64,000 bases of DNA from JAJXUB01 sp047974805 (GCA_047974805.1 JBKECS010000016.1:1-64000), one strand, 5' to 3'. Positions 17,340 to 26,539 are shown, counted from the first letter of the stretch. The notes: generated by a model from the letters alone, not told the origin. Made by a program: numbers and translations.

Positions 17340-18758
17340 CTAGGAGTCGAAGCCCAGCCCAAGCCGGTCGAGGGTGCGCAGCCACAGGCCGCGGTGGCCG
17401 TCGTTGTCGTCGGCGGAGTGCAGCGCGCGGGTGGTCCATCCGATTCCGAGTGAGCGCAGCGGTTCCGGCGGGAACGGCACGGGTTTGGTGCGCACCATCG
17501 CCAGGGATGTCCGCTGTGTGGTGGCGCCGTCGAGCAGGTCGAGCATGACCGCGGCACCGAATCGGGTGGCGCCCACCCCGAGCCCGGTGTATCCGACCGC
17601 GTAGGCGATCTTGCCTCCCATCGCCCGGCCCCACATGGCGGAGAACCGGGTGCAGGTGTCGATGGCCCCGCCCCAGGCGTGGCTGAACCTCACATCGGCC
17701 AGCCGGGGGAACATCTGGGCGAAATGCGTGGCGAGCAGCGCGAACGTCTCCGGGCGCTGCTCCATCGAGGGGCCGAATCCGTTGCCGCGGTGATAGATCG
17801 CGTCATAGCCGCCGAAGAGCATCCGGTTGTCCTCGGTCAGCCGTAGATAGTGGAAGTGGTTGCCAGCGTCGCCGACGCCTTCCCGTCCCGCCCAGCCGAT
17901 GGCTGCTAGCTGTTCCGCCGTCAGCGGCGTCGTCATCAGCGCATAGTCGTAGACCGGGACGACGTAGGCGCGGATCCGCTTGAGCAGGGGTGGGAAGGCA
18001 TTGGTGCCCAGGGCCACCCGGGGCGCGGTCACCGTGCGGCCAGATTGCGTATGCGCGATGACCCGGGCACCGTCGTCCTCCAACTCCGTGACCGGGGTGT
18101 GCTCGTGGATCCTTACGCCCCGGGTCAGGCAGGCCCTGCGCAGACCCCAGGCGAGGCGGGCTGGGTCGACCAGCGCACACTCGGGGGACCAGGTGCCGGC
18201 CAGGGCCAGTGGGGTGTTCAGCCGGGCACGGGTTTGGTCCGCGTCCAGCAGGTGGATCTCCTCCCCGTGTCGAGCTCCCAGCTCGGCGTACTCGGCCAGC
18301 TCGCTGGCCTGCCAGCGTTCGGTGGCGATGTCGAGCTCACCGGTCTTCTCGAACGAGCAGTCGATGCCGTATGCCGAGATGGTCGCCTCGATGCCGACGA
18401 GGTTGTCGTGGCCGAGCCGGACCAGGGTGTCGATCTCGGCCGGGAACTTCTCGACGCCGTTGGCCAGCCCATGGGTGAGCGAGGCGGAGACGAACCCGCC
18501 GTTACGTCCCGAGGCGGCCGATCCGCAGGTGTTGCCTTCGAGGAGGACGATGTCCCGGGCGGGGTCGGCCTCGGCCGCCTGCAAGGCGGTCCACAGCCCG
18601 GTGTAGCCGCCGCCGATGATGAGCAAATCTGCGGTGGTGTGCTCCTCCAGCGCGGGGGCGGGCTCGGGCCGGTGCGGGGAGTCCAACCAGAACGGGAGGG
18701 GTTGTGCGTCGCCAACGGCGGCGGTTGCGTGAGTGCTGGGAGTGTGCGCGAACGGCAT
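17340..18758 (-). CDS. FAD-dependent oxidoreductase (DAO family, PuuB-like)
   Basis: A 472-residue flavoenzyme with the N-terminal dinucleotide-binding motif DLLIIGGGYTGLWTALQAA, followed by CGSAASGRNGGFVSASLTHG, a segment typical of glycine-oxidase/gamma-glutamylputrescine-oxidase-like proteins. The C-terminal part has the conserved GYTGLGVGATRFGAAVMLDL. It probably oxidises an amine or amino acid with release of H2O2; the substrate is unknown. The ATG is preceded by CAGGCT with a 7-nt gap. It is divergent from pcrA, with 84 bp between starts. Confidence 0.88.
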   Translation of the reverse strand: MPFAHTPSTHATAAVGDAQPLPFWLDSPHRPEPAPALEEHTTADLLIIGGGYTGLWTALQAAEADPARDIVLLEGNTCGSAASGRNGGFVSASLTHGLANGVEKFPAEIDTLVRLGHDNLVGIEATISAYGIDCSFEKTGELDIATERWQASELAEYAELGARHGEEIHLLDADQTRARLNTPLALAGTWSPECALVDPARLAWGLRRACLTRGVRIHEHTPVTELEDDGARVIAHTQSGRTVTAPRVALGTNAFPPLLKRIRAYVVPVYDYALMTTPLTAEQLAAIGWAGREGVGDAGNHFHYLRLTEDNRMLFGGYDAIYHRGNGFGPSMEQRPETFALLATHFAQMFPRLADVRFSHAWGGAIDTCTRFSAMWGRAMGGKIAYAVGYTGLGVGATRFGAAVMLDLLDGATTQRTSLAMVRTKPVPFPPEPLRSLGIGWTTRALHSADDNDGHRGLWLRTLDRLGLGFDS

Positions 18759-18842
18759 ACCGTCCAGCCTGCCACGCCGTGGCGTGCACAGGTGGATGCC
18801 CGAACCCCTCGGACGCGGCGCCCGTTAGGCTGGTGTCTCGAC

Positions 18843-21299
18843 ATGGGCAGCCTCTTTGACGATCTTCCGCAGTTGCCCTTCGGCGTCCACGAGCGGGGCG
18901 TGCCGCGGTGGGCCGAGGCCGCTGGTTCCCCGGTAGCGAGCGGCGAGGGCGTCGCGCACGGAGTCGCAGGGGGTCGCGACCCGGAGGAACTGCTGGCGGG
19001 GCTGAACGACCGGCAACGGGAGGCCGTGCAGCACGCAGGCGGCCCGCTGCTGATTGTCGCCGGGGCAGGCTCGGGCAAGACGAAGGTCCTGACCACTCGA
19101 ATCGCCTACCTGCTGGCGGCCCGGGCGGTGCAGCCGGGGCAGATCTTGGCCATTACCTTCACGAACAAGGCGGCTGGGGAGATGCGGGAGCGGGTGGAGG
19201 CGCTGGTCGGTCCTCGGGCACGGGCCATGTGGGTGATGACCTTCCACAGCGCGTGCGTGCGGATCTTGCGGCGGGAGGCGGCGAAACTCGGATTGCGGCC
19301 GGCCTTCTCCATCTATGACGCGGCGGACAGCCAACGGCTCATGGCCATGGTGCTCCGCGATATGGACTTGGACCCCAAGCGCTACAACCCGCGCAGCTTC
19401 AGCCACCAGGTGTCGAATCTGAAGAACGAACTGATCGACTTCGAGACGTATGCCGCCCGGGTGGGGGGTACCGATGAGACGGGTGAGCCGGCTGGTGGCG
19501 GTAGCCACCAGGACCGGGTGCTGGCTGAGGCCTACACGGAGTACCAGCGGCGGTTGCGGCAGGCGAACGCGCTGGATTTTGACGACCTCATCATGACGAC
19601 GGTGCACCTCCTGCAGGCCTTTCCTGCCGTCGCGGAGCACTACCGCCGCAGGTTCCGGCACGTCCTGGTGGATGAATACCAGGACACCAATCACGCGCAA
19701 TACGTCCTCGTCCGCGAACTGGTTGGTGGCGTCAGCGGAGCGTCGGAAGATTCCGTTCCGGCGGCGGAACTGGTCGTGGTCGGCGACGCGGATCAGTCCA
19801 TCTACGCCTTTCGGGGAGCGAGCATCCGCAACATCGTGGAATTCGAGGAGGATTATCCCAACGCGGAGACCATCCTGCTCACCCAGAACTATCGCTCCAC
19901 CCAGACCATCCTGCGCGCGGCCAACGCGGTTATAGCCCGGAACGAGAACCGGCGCAAGAAGGATTTGTGGACCGATCGCGGCGACGGCGCCCAGATCGTC
20001 GGGTACGTCGCCGACAACGAGCATGACGAGGCTTCGTTCGTCGCTCGGACGATCGATGAGCTCATGGACAGCCAGGGAGTGCGCCCCGGCGACGTGGCCG
20101 TGTTCTACCGCACGAACGCGCAGTCCCGGGCGATCGAAGAGGTGTTTGTGCGGGTAGGCCTGCCCTACAAGGTCGTCGGCGGAACTCGGTTCTATGAACG
20201 GCGTGAGGTCAAGGATGCGTTGGCCTACCTGCGGGTGTTGTCCAACCCGGCCGATACGGTCAACCTGCGTCGGATCCTCAATGTGCCCAAGCGGGGGATC
20301 GGGGACCGGGCTGAGGCTGCGGTCGCGGCATTGGCTGAACGGGAACGGATCCCCTTCGTCGCCGCTCTCGGCCGGGTCGAGGACGCGCCGGGGATCGCCA
20401 CCCGATCGGTGTCCGCGGTCAAGGGATTCACCGGGTTGTTGGAAGCGTTGGGGCAGGTGCGAGATGACGAAGCGGCCGGCGTCACCGACCTGCTGGAGGC
20501 GGTGCTGGACCGCTCCGGCTATCTCACCGAGCTTCGCAACAGCCGCGATCCGCAGGACGAAACTCGGCTCGAGAACCTGGCGGAGTTGGTCGCTGTCGCT
20601 CAAGAATTCGACGAGGTTCGTGCCGCCACCGGTGAGGTGAACTCCCTGGAGGACTTCCTCGAGCAGGTCTCCCTGGTGGCGGATGCCGACGACATCCCCG
20701 ACGAGGTGCCGGATGCTGGTCAGGAGGGCCCCGGCGCCGATGGCGGCGTGGTGACCCTGATGACGCTGCATACGGCCAAGGGGTTGGAGTTCCCGGTCGT
20801 CTTCCTCACCGGCCTTGAAGACGGCACGTTCCCCCATCTGCGCTCGCTGGGGGACCCGGCCGAGCTGGAGGAGGAGCGCCGGCTCGCCTATGTCGGGATC
20901 ACTCGAGCCAGGAAGCGGTTGCATCTGTCGCGGGCCTCGGTCCGGTCGGCCTGGGGAGCGCCGCAGTACAACCCGCCCAGCCGGTTCCTGCAGGAGGTGC
21001 CCGAGGAGCTTCTCGACTGGCAGCGCAGCGAATCGGTCGTGGACACCTTGGGTAGTGGCCGCAGGGCCAGCCGGCCGGCGGTGGCGACGTTGGCTTCGCG
21101 ACCGGGCGTCCGCTCACCGGGCAACCGGCCCGTCATCGCGCTGTCACCTGGTGATCGGGTCACCCACGATGCGTTCGGGCTGGGCACCGTCATCCGTATG
21201 GAGGGCGAGGGGGAACGGTCCGTTGCGCACGTGGATTTCGGCGGCGAATCGGGCGTCAAACGCCTGCTGCTCAGGTATGCCCCGCTAGAAAAGATCTAA
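18843..21299 (+). CDS. pcrA: ATP-dependent DNA helicase PcrA/UvrD
   Basis: Superfamily 1A 3'-5' helicase acting in nucleotide excision repair and replication-fork maintenance. The 818-residue protein has a Q motif (LNDRQREAV), Walker A GAGSGKT (about 74-80), Walker B VDEYQDTN, motif III DADQSIYAFRGA, motif IV QNYRST and motif VI YVGITRARKRLHL. The C-terminal Tudor-like segment (GDRVTHDAFGLGTVI) binds RNA polymerase in PcrA proteins. ATG 18843 is chosen although the frame stays open far upstream; TAGGCT at 18826-18831 places transcription only a few nt before it. The first 50 residues are a poorly conserved leader. Confidence 0.97.
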   Translation: MGSLFDDLPQLPFGVHERGVPRWAEAAGSPVASGEGVAHGVAGGRDPEELLAGLNDRQREAVQHAGGPLLIVAGAGSGKTKVLTTRIAYLLAARAVQPGQILAITFTNKAAGEMRERVEALVGPRARAMWVMTFHSACVRILRREAAKLGLRPAFSIYDAADSQRLMAMVLRDMDLDPKRYNPRSFSHQVSNLKNELIDFETYAARVGGTDETGEPAGGGSHQDRVLAEAYTEYQRRLRQANALDFDDLIMTTVHLLQAFPAVAEHYRRRFRHVLVDEYQDTNHAQYVLVRELVGGVSGASEDSVPAAELVVVGDADQSIYAFRGASIRNIVEFEEDYPNAETILLTQNYRSTQTILRAANAVIARNENRRKKDLWTDRGDGAQIVGYVADNEHDEASFVARTIDELMDSQGVRPGDVAVFYRTNAQSRAIEEVFVRVGLPYKVVGGTRFYERREVKDALAYLRVLSNPADTVNLRRILNVPKRGIGDRAEAAVAALAERERIPFVAALGRVEDAPGIATRSVSAVKGFTGLLEALGQVRDDEAAGVTDLLEAVLDRSGYLTELRNSRDPQDETRLENLAELVAVAQEFDEVRAATGEVNSLEDFLEQVSLVADADDIPDEVPDAGQEGPGADGGVVTLMTLHTAKGLEFPVVFLTGLEDGTFPHLRSLGDPAELEEERRLAYVGITRARKRLHLSRASVRSAWGAPQYNPPSRFLQEVPEELLDWQRSESVVDTLGSGRRASRPAVATLASRPGVRSPGNRPVIALSPGDRVTHDAFGLGTVIRMEGEGERSVAHVDFGGESGVKRLLLRYAPLEKI

Positions 21300-21348
21300 G
21301 CCCAGGCGTAGGTATCACCAGGGGCTTTTCGAAGGTAGCGAGTGCGGA

Positions 21349-22137
21349 CTAGTACTTCAGGCCGTGCTCGGCCATCCACGGATGCGGGTCGATTGCCGGC
21401 GACGAGTCGCCACCGGGGTGGATTTCCAGGTGCAGGTGGGAACCGAAGGAGTGACCGGTGTTGCCGACGTAGCCGACGATGTCGCCCGGGGAGACCTGCT
21501 GCCCCACCGTCGCGGTGATCTTGCTCTGGTGCTCGTAGTAGCTGACCGTGCCGTCCCAATACCGGATCTTCGTCGTGTTGCCGCCGCCGCCGTACCAGCC
21601 GGTGAAGATGACCACGCCGCTGGACATGGCCTTGATCGGGGTACCGGTCGGGCAGGCGAGGTCGTTGCCCTCGTGCATACGCCCCCAGCGCATTTTGAAG
21701 CCGGAGGTGAAGTCTGCACCGACGACCGGCATGACCCAGCGTTTCTCGGATGCTTCGGCATTGGCCTTTGCCTCCGCTGCCTTCTTTGCTCGGGCCGCGC
21801 GGTCTGCCTCTTGCTGGCGACCTTGGAGGGCAACCTGCTGGTCCACGGATTGACTGCGGCGCTGGCTGACGGCTTCCACCTCGGCGGCGGCCTCGGCGGT
21901 TTGTTCCTTGGCGAGCTTGGCGTTGGTGGCTTGGGCTGTTGTGTTCGCGGCAACCCCGAATTTGGCGCTCGGTGCGGTGACGTTGCGTTGCTCAGCCATG
22001 CTCATCCCCGTGGCGGTGACGACCAATGAAGCAGCTGCTGCCGACGGCAGCACGAGTCCGGGAGAGATGATGCGGGGACGCTGACGCGGTGCTGCGTGCC
22101 GACCGCGATGGCGCCCGGCATAACGGCGTGAACTCAC
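21349..22137 (-). CDS. Exported M23 family metallopeptidase
   Basis: A 262-residue predicted cell-wall endopeptidase. A basic N-terminus (RRYAGRHRGRH) precedes a hydrophobic segment (about 23-45, LVLPSAAAASLVVTATGMSM) acting as signal or anchor. Next is an Ala/Glu/Gln/Lys-rich coiled coil (about 60-120). The C-terminal M23 (LytM) domain has zinc ligands in MHEGNDLACPTGTP and GSHLHLEIHPGG. It probably cuts peptidoglycan cross-links or activates an amidase. GTG start; GAGGAAG lies 13 nt upstream, rather far. The leader of about 80 nt is GC-rich and structured. It is convergent with pcrA. Confidence 0.9.
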   Translation of the reverse strand: MSSRRYAGRHRGRHAAPRQRPRIISPGLVLPSAAAASLVVTATGMSMAEQRNVTAPSAKFGVAANTTAQATNAKLAKEQTAEAAAEVEAVSQRRSQSVDQQVALQGRQQEADRAARAKKAAEAKANAEASEKRWVMPVVGADFTSGFKMRWGRMHEGNDLACPTGTPIKAMSSGVVIFTGWYGGGGNTTKIRYWDGTVSYYEHQSKITATVGQQVSPGDIVGYVGNTGHSFGSHLHLEIHPGGDSSPAIDPHPWMAEHGLKY

Positions 22138-22255
22138 GACGAACTAGTGCTTCCTCGTTCGAACGGAGGCCTCCGACCCCGGAGAGACCCTTCGGACCAG
22201 CCCCACCGTTGGGGCGATTGATCGATCACCATACCGTGATCTGTTCGTTATGCAA
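22138..22255 (-). promoter_or_regulatory. Promoter and structured 5' leader of the M23 gene
   Basis: On the minus strand a TTGCAT box (22250-22255) and a TATGGT box (22228-22233) are separated by 16 nt, a fair sigma-A-type promoter. The resulting leader of about 80 nt contains a GCCCC/GGGGC hairpin (22200-22215), a CTCCG-GGGT-CGGAG hairpin, and the 12-bp palindrome CGGAGGCCTCCG (22164-22175). Cell-wall hydrolase genes in actinobacteria are often under c-di-AMP riboswitches, but I could not match that consensus here. Confidence 0.4.
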
Positions 22256-22418
22256 CTTTTGGTAACACCATGTGGACGTGACGGACGTCATACGGATGAC
22301 CGTGCTGTCGCGGCGCGTTGAGGCCTGAGACAACTCTCGGGGTCAACAAGACCCTCGACAGTTGCCAGCGGGGCGAGCATCACAGGTCAGACCTGGTGAC
22401 CTGGACCGGTGCCGCCGC

Positions 22419-22424
22419 TAGTCT
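22419..22424 (+). promoter_or_regulatory. -10 box (TAGTCT) for leaderless B12-binding gene
   Basis: TAGTCT ends 7 nt before ATG 22432. It also fixes the start, since the frame is open for 38 codons upstream without family similarity. Confidence 0.5.
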
Positions 22425-22431
22425 CGCGAGC

Positions 22432-22833
22432 ATGAGTGACTCTCCGCTGCGCGTCGTGGTAGCCAAGCCCGGACTTGACGGTCATGACCGGGGCGCCAAG
22501 GTCGTCGCGCGAGCCTTGCGCGACGCCGGCATGGAGGTCGTCTACACCGGCCTGCACCAGACGCCGGAACAGATTGTCGAAGCAGCCATCCAAGAGGACG
22601 CCGACCTGGTCGGTCTGTCGGTACTCTCAGGCGCTCACCTGACCCTGTTCCACCGGGTCATGGAGTTGCTGGCCGAGCGAGAGGCCACGGATATCGTCGT
22701 GTTCGGTGGCGGGATCATCCCCGAGGACGACATCGCCGCACTGGAGGCCATGGGGGTCGCCAAGATCTTCACGCCGGGGGCGGCCACGACCCAGATCGTC
22801 GACTGGGTCCGATCGGTCGGGGCGCCGGCCTGA
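22432..22833 (+). CDS. Cobalamin-binding mutase small subunit (IcmB/MCM C-terminal type)
   Basis: A 133-residue stand-alone B12-binding domain homologous to the C-terminus of methylmalonyl-CoA mutase and to the small subunit of isobutyryl-CoA mutase. The cobalamin lower-ligand motif is KPGLDGHDRGAKVV (D-x-H-x-x-G), followed by GLSVLSGAHL and FGGGIIPEDD, the family's SxL and GG motifs. It would bind adenosylcobalamin and pair with a large catalytic subunit encoded elsewhere; none is in this window. Its location between pcrA and sucCD matches the icmB position in other actinobacteria, linking it to propionate or branched-chain acyl-CoA entry into the TCA cycle. Confidence 0.88.
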   Translation: MSDSPLRVVVAKPGLDGHDRGAKVVARALRDAGMEVVYTGLHQTPEQIVEAAIQEDADLVGLSVLSGAHLTLFHRVMELLAEREATDIVVFGGGIIPEDDIAALEAMGVAKIFTPGAATTQIVDWVRSVGAPA

Positions 22834-23042
22834 TCAACCGGCCGATGCGCGATGCCCGGTGGCTGAGCCAGGGCAGGACTGGCCCGGGTGAGGCCGCCGC
22901 CCGCGGGTGTCTCACAGATCGGTCACGGGCTTAATCCAGGGGTGATTTTGGCCCCATCGGTTCCCGGTGCTTCGCTCCACGCGCGGATCCATCCCACTAG
23001 TCTTCGAGCATCACCCCTCCGACGAAGGACGGAAGCCTCGAC

Positions 23043-24221
23043 GTGGACCTTTTCGAGTACCAAGCACGTGACGTGTTCGAGAAGCACGGGGTACCCGTGC
23101 TCGCCGGGACCATCGCCTACACGCCCGAAGAGGCCGAATCGGCGGCCGAGGAGATCGGCGCGCTGTCCGGCGGCGTCACGGTGGTCAAGGCTCAGGTCAA
23201 GACCGGAGGCCGCGGCAAGGCCGGTGGCGTCAAGGTGGCCAAAAGCCCCGCCGAAGCCAAGGAATATGCCGGCAACATCATCGGTATGGACATCAAGGGC
23301 CACACCGTCTCGTTGGTGATGATCGCGCAGGGTGCCCAGATCGACCAGGAGTACTACTTCTCCATCCTCTTGGACCGGGCCAACCGTTCCTACCTGGCCA
23401 TGTGTTCCAAGGAGGGTGGCGTCGAGATCGAGCAACTGGCCGTCGAGCGACCCGAGGCGCTGGCCCGGGTGCCCGTCGACCCGAACGTGGGCATCGACGA
23501 GGCAAAGGCCCGGGAAATCGTTCAGGCTGCGGCATTCGACGCGGAGACGGGCGAGAAGATCGTCCCGGTCATTCAACGCCTATGGGCGGTGTATCGGGAT
23601 GAGGACGCGACTCTGGTCGAGGTCAACCCGCTGGTCAAGACCGCACACGGGGACATTATCGCCTTGGACGGCAAGGTCACGCTGGACGCCAACGCCGGCT
23701 TCCGCCAGCCGGACCACGCGCTGTATGAGGACGCGGCCAGTGCCGACCCGCTGGAGGCAGCGGCCAAGGAGAAGGGCCTGAACTACGTCAAGCTCGACGG
23801 CAACGTCGGCATCATCGGCAATGGGGCCGGGCTGGTCATGAGCACGCTGGATGTCGTCGCGTATGCCGGGGGGGACCTCGGCGCTCAGCCGGCCAACTTC
23901 CTCGACATCGGTGGTGGCGCCTCGGCCGAGGTCATGGCCAACGGACTGTCCATCATCCTCGGTGACCCCCAGGTGACCTCCGTCTTCGTCAACGTGTTCG
24001 GTGGCATCACCGCATGTGACGCCGTCGCCAACGGCATCGTGGGAGCTCTACGCAGCTTGGGGGAGGCCGCCACCAAGCCTCTCGTCGTCCGCCTCGACGG
24101 GAACAACGTCGATGAGGGGCGTCGCATCCTCACCGAGTTCGATCATCCCCTAGTGACCATCGCCGAGACCATGGACGGCGCGGCCCGCAAGGCCGCAGAA
24201 CTCGCCGTCGCGAGCCGCTGA
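23043..24221 (+). CDS. sucC: Succinyl-CoA synthetase beta subunit
   Basis: ATP/GTP-binding beta subunit of the TCA-cycle enzyme that couples succinyl-CoA cleavage to nucleotide triphosphate synthesis. The 392-residue protein has an ATP-grasp N-terminal domain (DLFEYQARDVFEKHGVPV; KTGGRGKAGGVK) and a C-terminal CoA-ligase domain (FLDIGGGASAEV; NVFGGITACD). Length is normal. GTG start with the site GAAGGACGGAAG upstream and a candidate -10 TAGTCT at 22998-23003, giving a leader of about 33 nt. sucD follows by 27 bp. Confidence 0.97.
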   Translation: MDLFEYQARDVFEKHGVPVLAGTIAYTPEEAESAAEEIGALSGGVTVVKAQVKTGGRGKAGGVKVAKSPAEAKEYAGNIIGMDIKGHTVSLVMIAQGAQIDQEYYFSILLDRANRSYLAMCSKEGGVEIEQLAVERPEALARVPVDPNVGIDEAKAREIVQAAAFDAETGEKIVPVIQRLWAVYRDEDATLVEVNPLVKTAHGDIIALDGKVTLDANAGFRQPDHALYEDAASADPLEAAAKEKGLNYVKLDGNVGIIGNGAGLVMSTLDVVAYAGGDLGAQPANFLDIGGGASAEVMANGLSIILGDPQVTSVFVNVFGGITACDAVANGIVGALRSLGEAATKPLVVRLDGNNVDEGRRILTEFDHPLVTIAETMDGAARKAAELAVASR

Positions 24222-24248
24222 CTCCGCATACCGAAAGGCATCCCACCC

Positions 24249-25151
24249 ATGGCAATCTTCCTCTCAGAGGAGTCCAAGGTCATCGTCCAGGGCATGACCG
24301 GCTCCGAGGGCATGAAGCACACCAGGCGCATGCTGGCCTCCGGCACGAACATCGTCGGCGGGGTCAACCCGCGCAAAGCGGGCGAGAGCGTCGACTTCCC
24401 CGGCGGGGTAACGGTGCCGGTGTTCGGCACCGTGGCCGAGGCCATGGCCGCGACCGGAGCCGACGTCTCGGTGATGTTCGTCCCGCCGGCATTCGCCAAG
24501 TCCGCCGCGATCGAGGCCATCGATGCGGCGATCCCGCTGCTCGTGGTCATCACCGAGGGCATCGCGGTCAAGGACACCGCCGAGTTCTTCAACTATGCCC
24601 AAGCCAAGGGCAGCACTCGGATCATCGGTCCGAATTGTCCAGGCCTGATCAGCCCCGGGAAGTCCAATGCCGGGATCATCCCGGCCGATATCGCCGGGCC
24701 GGGCAAGGTCGGGCTGGTGTCCAAGTCGGGCACGCTGACCTACCAGATGATGTATGAGCTGAAGGACTATGGCTTCTCCTCGGCGGTAGGGATCGGTGGC
24801 GACCCGATCATCGGCACCACGCACATCGACTGCCTTGAGGCGTTCCAGAACGACCCGGACACCGTGGCGATCGTCATGATCGGGGAAATCGGTGGCGACG
24901 CCGAGGAACGGGCCGCCGACTACATCGCCGAGCATGTGACCAAACCCGTCGTCGGGTATGTGGCCGGCTTCACCGCCCCCGAAGGCAAGACCATGGGGCA
25001 CGCCGGCGCCATCGTGTCCGGCTCCTCCGGCACCGCCCAGGCGAAGAAGCAAGCTCTCGAAGCGGCCGGCGTCAAGGTGGGCAAGACCCCCTCTGAAACC
25101 GCAGACCTCATGCGTCAGATCATGGCGGACCTGGACAGCTTGATCATCTGA
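24249..25151 (+). CDS. sucD: Succinyl-CoA synthetase alpha subunit
   Basis: CoA-binding alpha subunit that carries the phosphohistidine intermediate. The 300-residue protein has the N-terminal CoA fold (VIVQGMTGSEGMKHT), the PNCPGLISPGKSNAGI segment, and the active-site His in EGKTMGHAGAIVSG (about residue 246). It follows sucC in the same operon with AAAGG upstream of its ATG. A hairpin with a T-run lies just after the stop codon and probably ends the transcript. Confidence 0.98.
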   Translation: MAIFLSEESKVIVQGMTGSEGMKHTRRMLASGTNIVGGVNPRKAGESVDFPGGVTVPVFGTVAEAMAATGADVSVMFVPPAFAKSAAIEAIDAAIPLLVVITEGIAVKDTAEFFNYAQAKGSTRIIGPNCPGLISPGKSNAGIIPADIAGPGKVGLVSKSGTLTYQMMYELKDYGFSSAVGIGGDPIIGTTHIDCLEAFQNDPDTVAIVMIGEIGGDAEERAADYIAEHVTKPVVGYVAGFTAPEGKTMGHAGAIVSGSSGTAQAKKQALEAAGVKVGKTPSETADLMRQIMADLDSLII

Positions 25152-25159
25152 GGTACAGA

Positions 25160-25182
25160 TCCGGCCTGGCCGGACACCTTTT
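25160..25182 (+). terminator. Candidate intrinsic terminator after sucD
   Basis: TCCGGCC-T-GGCCGGA (25160-25174) is a perfect inverted repeat, followed 4 nt later by TTTT (25179-25182). It begins 9 bp after the sucD stop. The short T-run and 4-nt gap make it a modest terminator. Confidence 0.55.
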
Positions 25183-25254
25183 GCCGAGGATTGCCCCACG
25201 TCTCGGCGTTGCTTCACGCAACGGCAGCTGTTGTCGCGCACACTGGACAGCGAC

Positions 25255-26502
25255 ATGAGCGCCCTCGACCTCGACAAGTCCGAGACCATTGCGGACCAGG
25301 ATGGGTCGTGGTCGCGCTCGACGTTCGCGGCCCGGACGCCTGACTCCGTCATCCATCTGGCCTATGGCGTCGGTGCCGCCCTGATGACGCTGCTTCCGTC
25401 GGCGGGGATCGCGCTGGTCGTCTGGGCCACCGGAGGCCGCTCCAGCGCGGACACCATGGACACGCTTGGGCTGGCCGTTGACGGTTGGCTGCTCGCCCAT
25501 GGTGCCCGGCTCTCCCTGGCCGGTCTGCACCTTGCCTTCACCCCCTTGGTGTGGACCACGATCGTGCTCATCGTCGCCACCCAGACCGCCCGGCGGGTCA
25601 CGGACTCCGTCCCGGCCGGGGGGCCGGTCTGGCGCGGGATCATCGAGACCGACCTGGCCAAGGCATACGGACTGTTCGTCGGAGGGTATGCCGCGGTCGG
25701 GCTGATCGCCGCCGCAGCCACCCTGGCCGGCCCCGCCCGGGTGGTGTGGTGGAGCGCGGTGGCCGCCCTGTTCGGGATTTCGGCCCTATCGTGCTTGGTC
25801 GCGTTGACGCTGACCTGTCGCCGGGACAACACCGAAACCCCTGTTGAAGTCTTGGTCCGATCGGTGACGATCCGGCGGGCCATCGGTCCGGGCCTGGCTG
25901 GAGCCGCAGTGCTCTTGGGGCTTGGCATGGTCATCGTCGGCGCCGTGGTGTTGGCCCACCGGACCGGGGTCACACACGTGCAGACGCAGCTGGATGCCGG
26001 CGCGGTCGGTGGGGCCGCGCTGTGGCTTGCTCAACTGTCGGCGCTGCCGAACTTCGGACTGTGGGCGGTGTCCTTCCTCGCCGGCAGCGGGTTCGAGGTT
26101 GTCCAGGGCATGACGACCACGTGGTCCGGATCAGAGACGGGGCTCATGCCCATGGTGCCGGTCCTTGCCGCCCTGCCCCAGCCGGGAACCTTCCCCGCCG
26201 CCGTGATCGCCGTCGTCGCCCTTCCGCTCGCTGTCGGGTTCTGGATCGGCCATCGCACCGTGCGCGGGATGCCCCGCCTGGCCAGGTCCGGCTCGAAGAT
26301 CCTTGGGTCACTCGCCGCAGTGGCCATTGCGGCGCTGACGCTGGGGGCACTCGACGCGCTCGGCGGCGGTGCCTGGGGCGGCTACCGACTCGACACGGTC
26401 GGCGCACCGGCCGGGTCGATGGTTTTGGCGTTGTGCGTCGAACTGGGGGCTGGTGCGCTGCTCCGGGTGTTGTTCGACCTGGCCTCCCTACACCGGCGCT
26501 GA
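25255..26502 (+). CDS. DUF6350 family membrane protein
   Basis: A 415-residue polytopic membrane protein with about ten hydrophobic helices, Gly/Ala/Val-rich. The location between sucD and purN is characteristic of DUF6350, an actinobacterial family of unknown function; the late motif FLAGSGFEVVQGMTTTWSG supports it. ATG 25255 is preferred to ATG 25231, which would add eight residues with no better ribosome binding site. No catalytic motif is visible. Confidence 0.82.
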   Translation: MSALDLDKSETIADQDGSWSRSTFAARTPDSVIHLAYGVGAALMTLLPSAGIALVVWATGGRSSADTMDTLGLAVDGWLLAHGARLSLAGLHLAFTPLVWTTIVLIVATQTARRVTDSVPAGGPVWRGIIETDLAKAYGLFVGGYAAVGLIAAAATLAGPARVVWWSAVAALFGISALSCLVALTLTCRRDNTETPVEVLVRSVTIRRAIGPGLAGAAVLLGLGMVIVGAVVLAHRTGVTHVQTQLDAGAVGGAALWLAQLSALPNFGLWAVSFLAGSGFEVVQGMTTTWSGSETGLMPMVPVLAALPQPGTFPAAVIAVVALPLAVGFWIGHRTVRGMPRLARSGSKILGSLAAVAIAALTLGALDALGGGAWGGYRLDTVGAPAGSMVLALCVELGAGALLRVLFDLASLHRR

Positions 26503-26525
26503 ACAGCCGACATCCTCGCGGGCAC

Positions 26526-26531
26526 TACGCT
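26526..26531 (+). promoter_or_regulatory. -10 box (TACGCT) for leaderless purN
   Basis: TACGCT ends 8 nt before ATG 26540 and 2 nt before an in-frame GTG at 26534. Spacing favours the ATG as the first codon of a leaderless message. Confidence 0.4.
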
Positions 26532-26539
26532 TGGTGGCG

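Noticed and set aside
18045..18842. Upstream extension of the pcrA frame by about 266 codons
   Set aside because: It is antisense to the FAD oxidoreductase gene and not similar to PcrA; a -10 box and ATG at 18843 mark the real start.
18825..20924. Long open frame (about 699 codons) on the strand opposite pcrA
   Set aside because: It mirrors the codon structure of a well-supported helicase gene, has no recognisable domain, and long antisense frames are expected at this GC content.
21300..21335. GCCC/GGGC pair followed by TTTT after pcrA as a terminator
   Set aside because: Only four base pairs enclose a long loop; not convincing.
22138..22260. c-di-AMP (ydaO) riboswitch before the M23 gene
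   Set aside because: The gene type fits, but the leader is shorter than usual and I could not line up the conserved ydaO segments; kept only as a structured leader.
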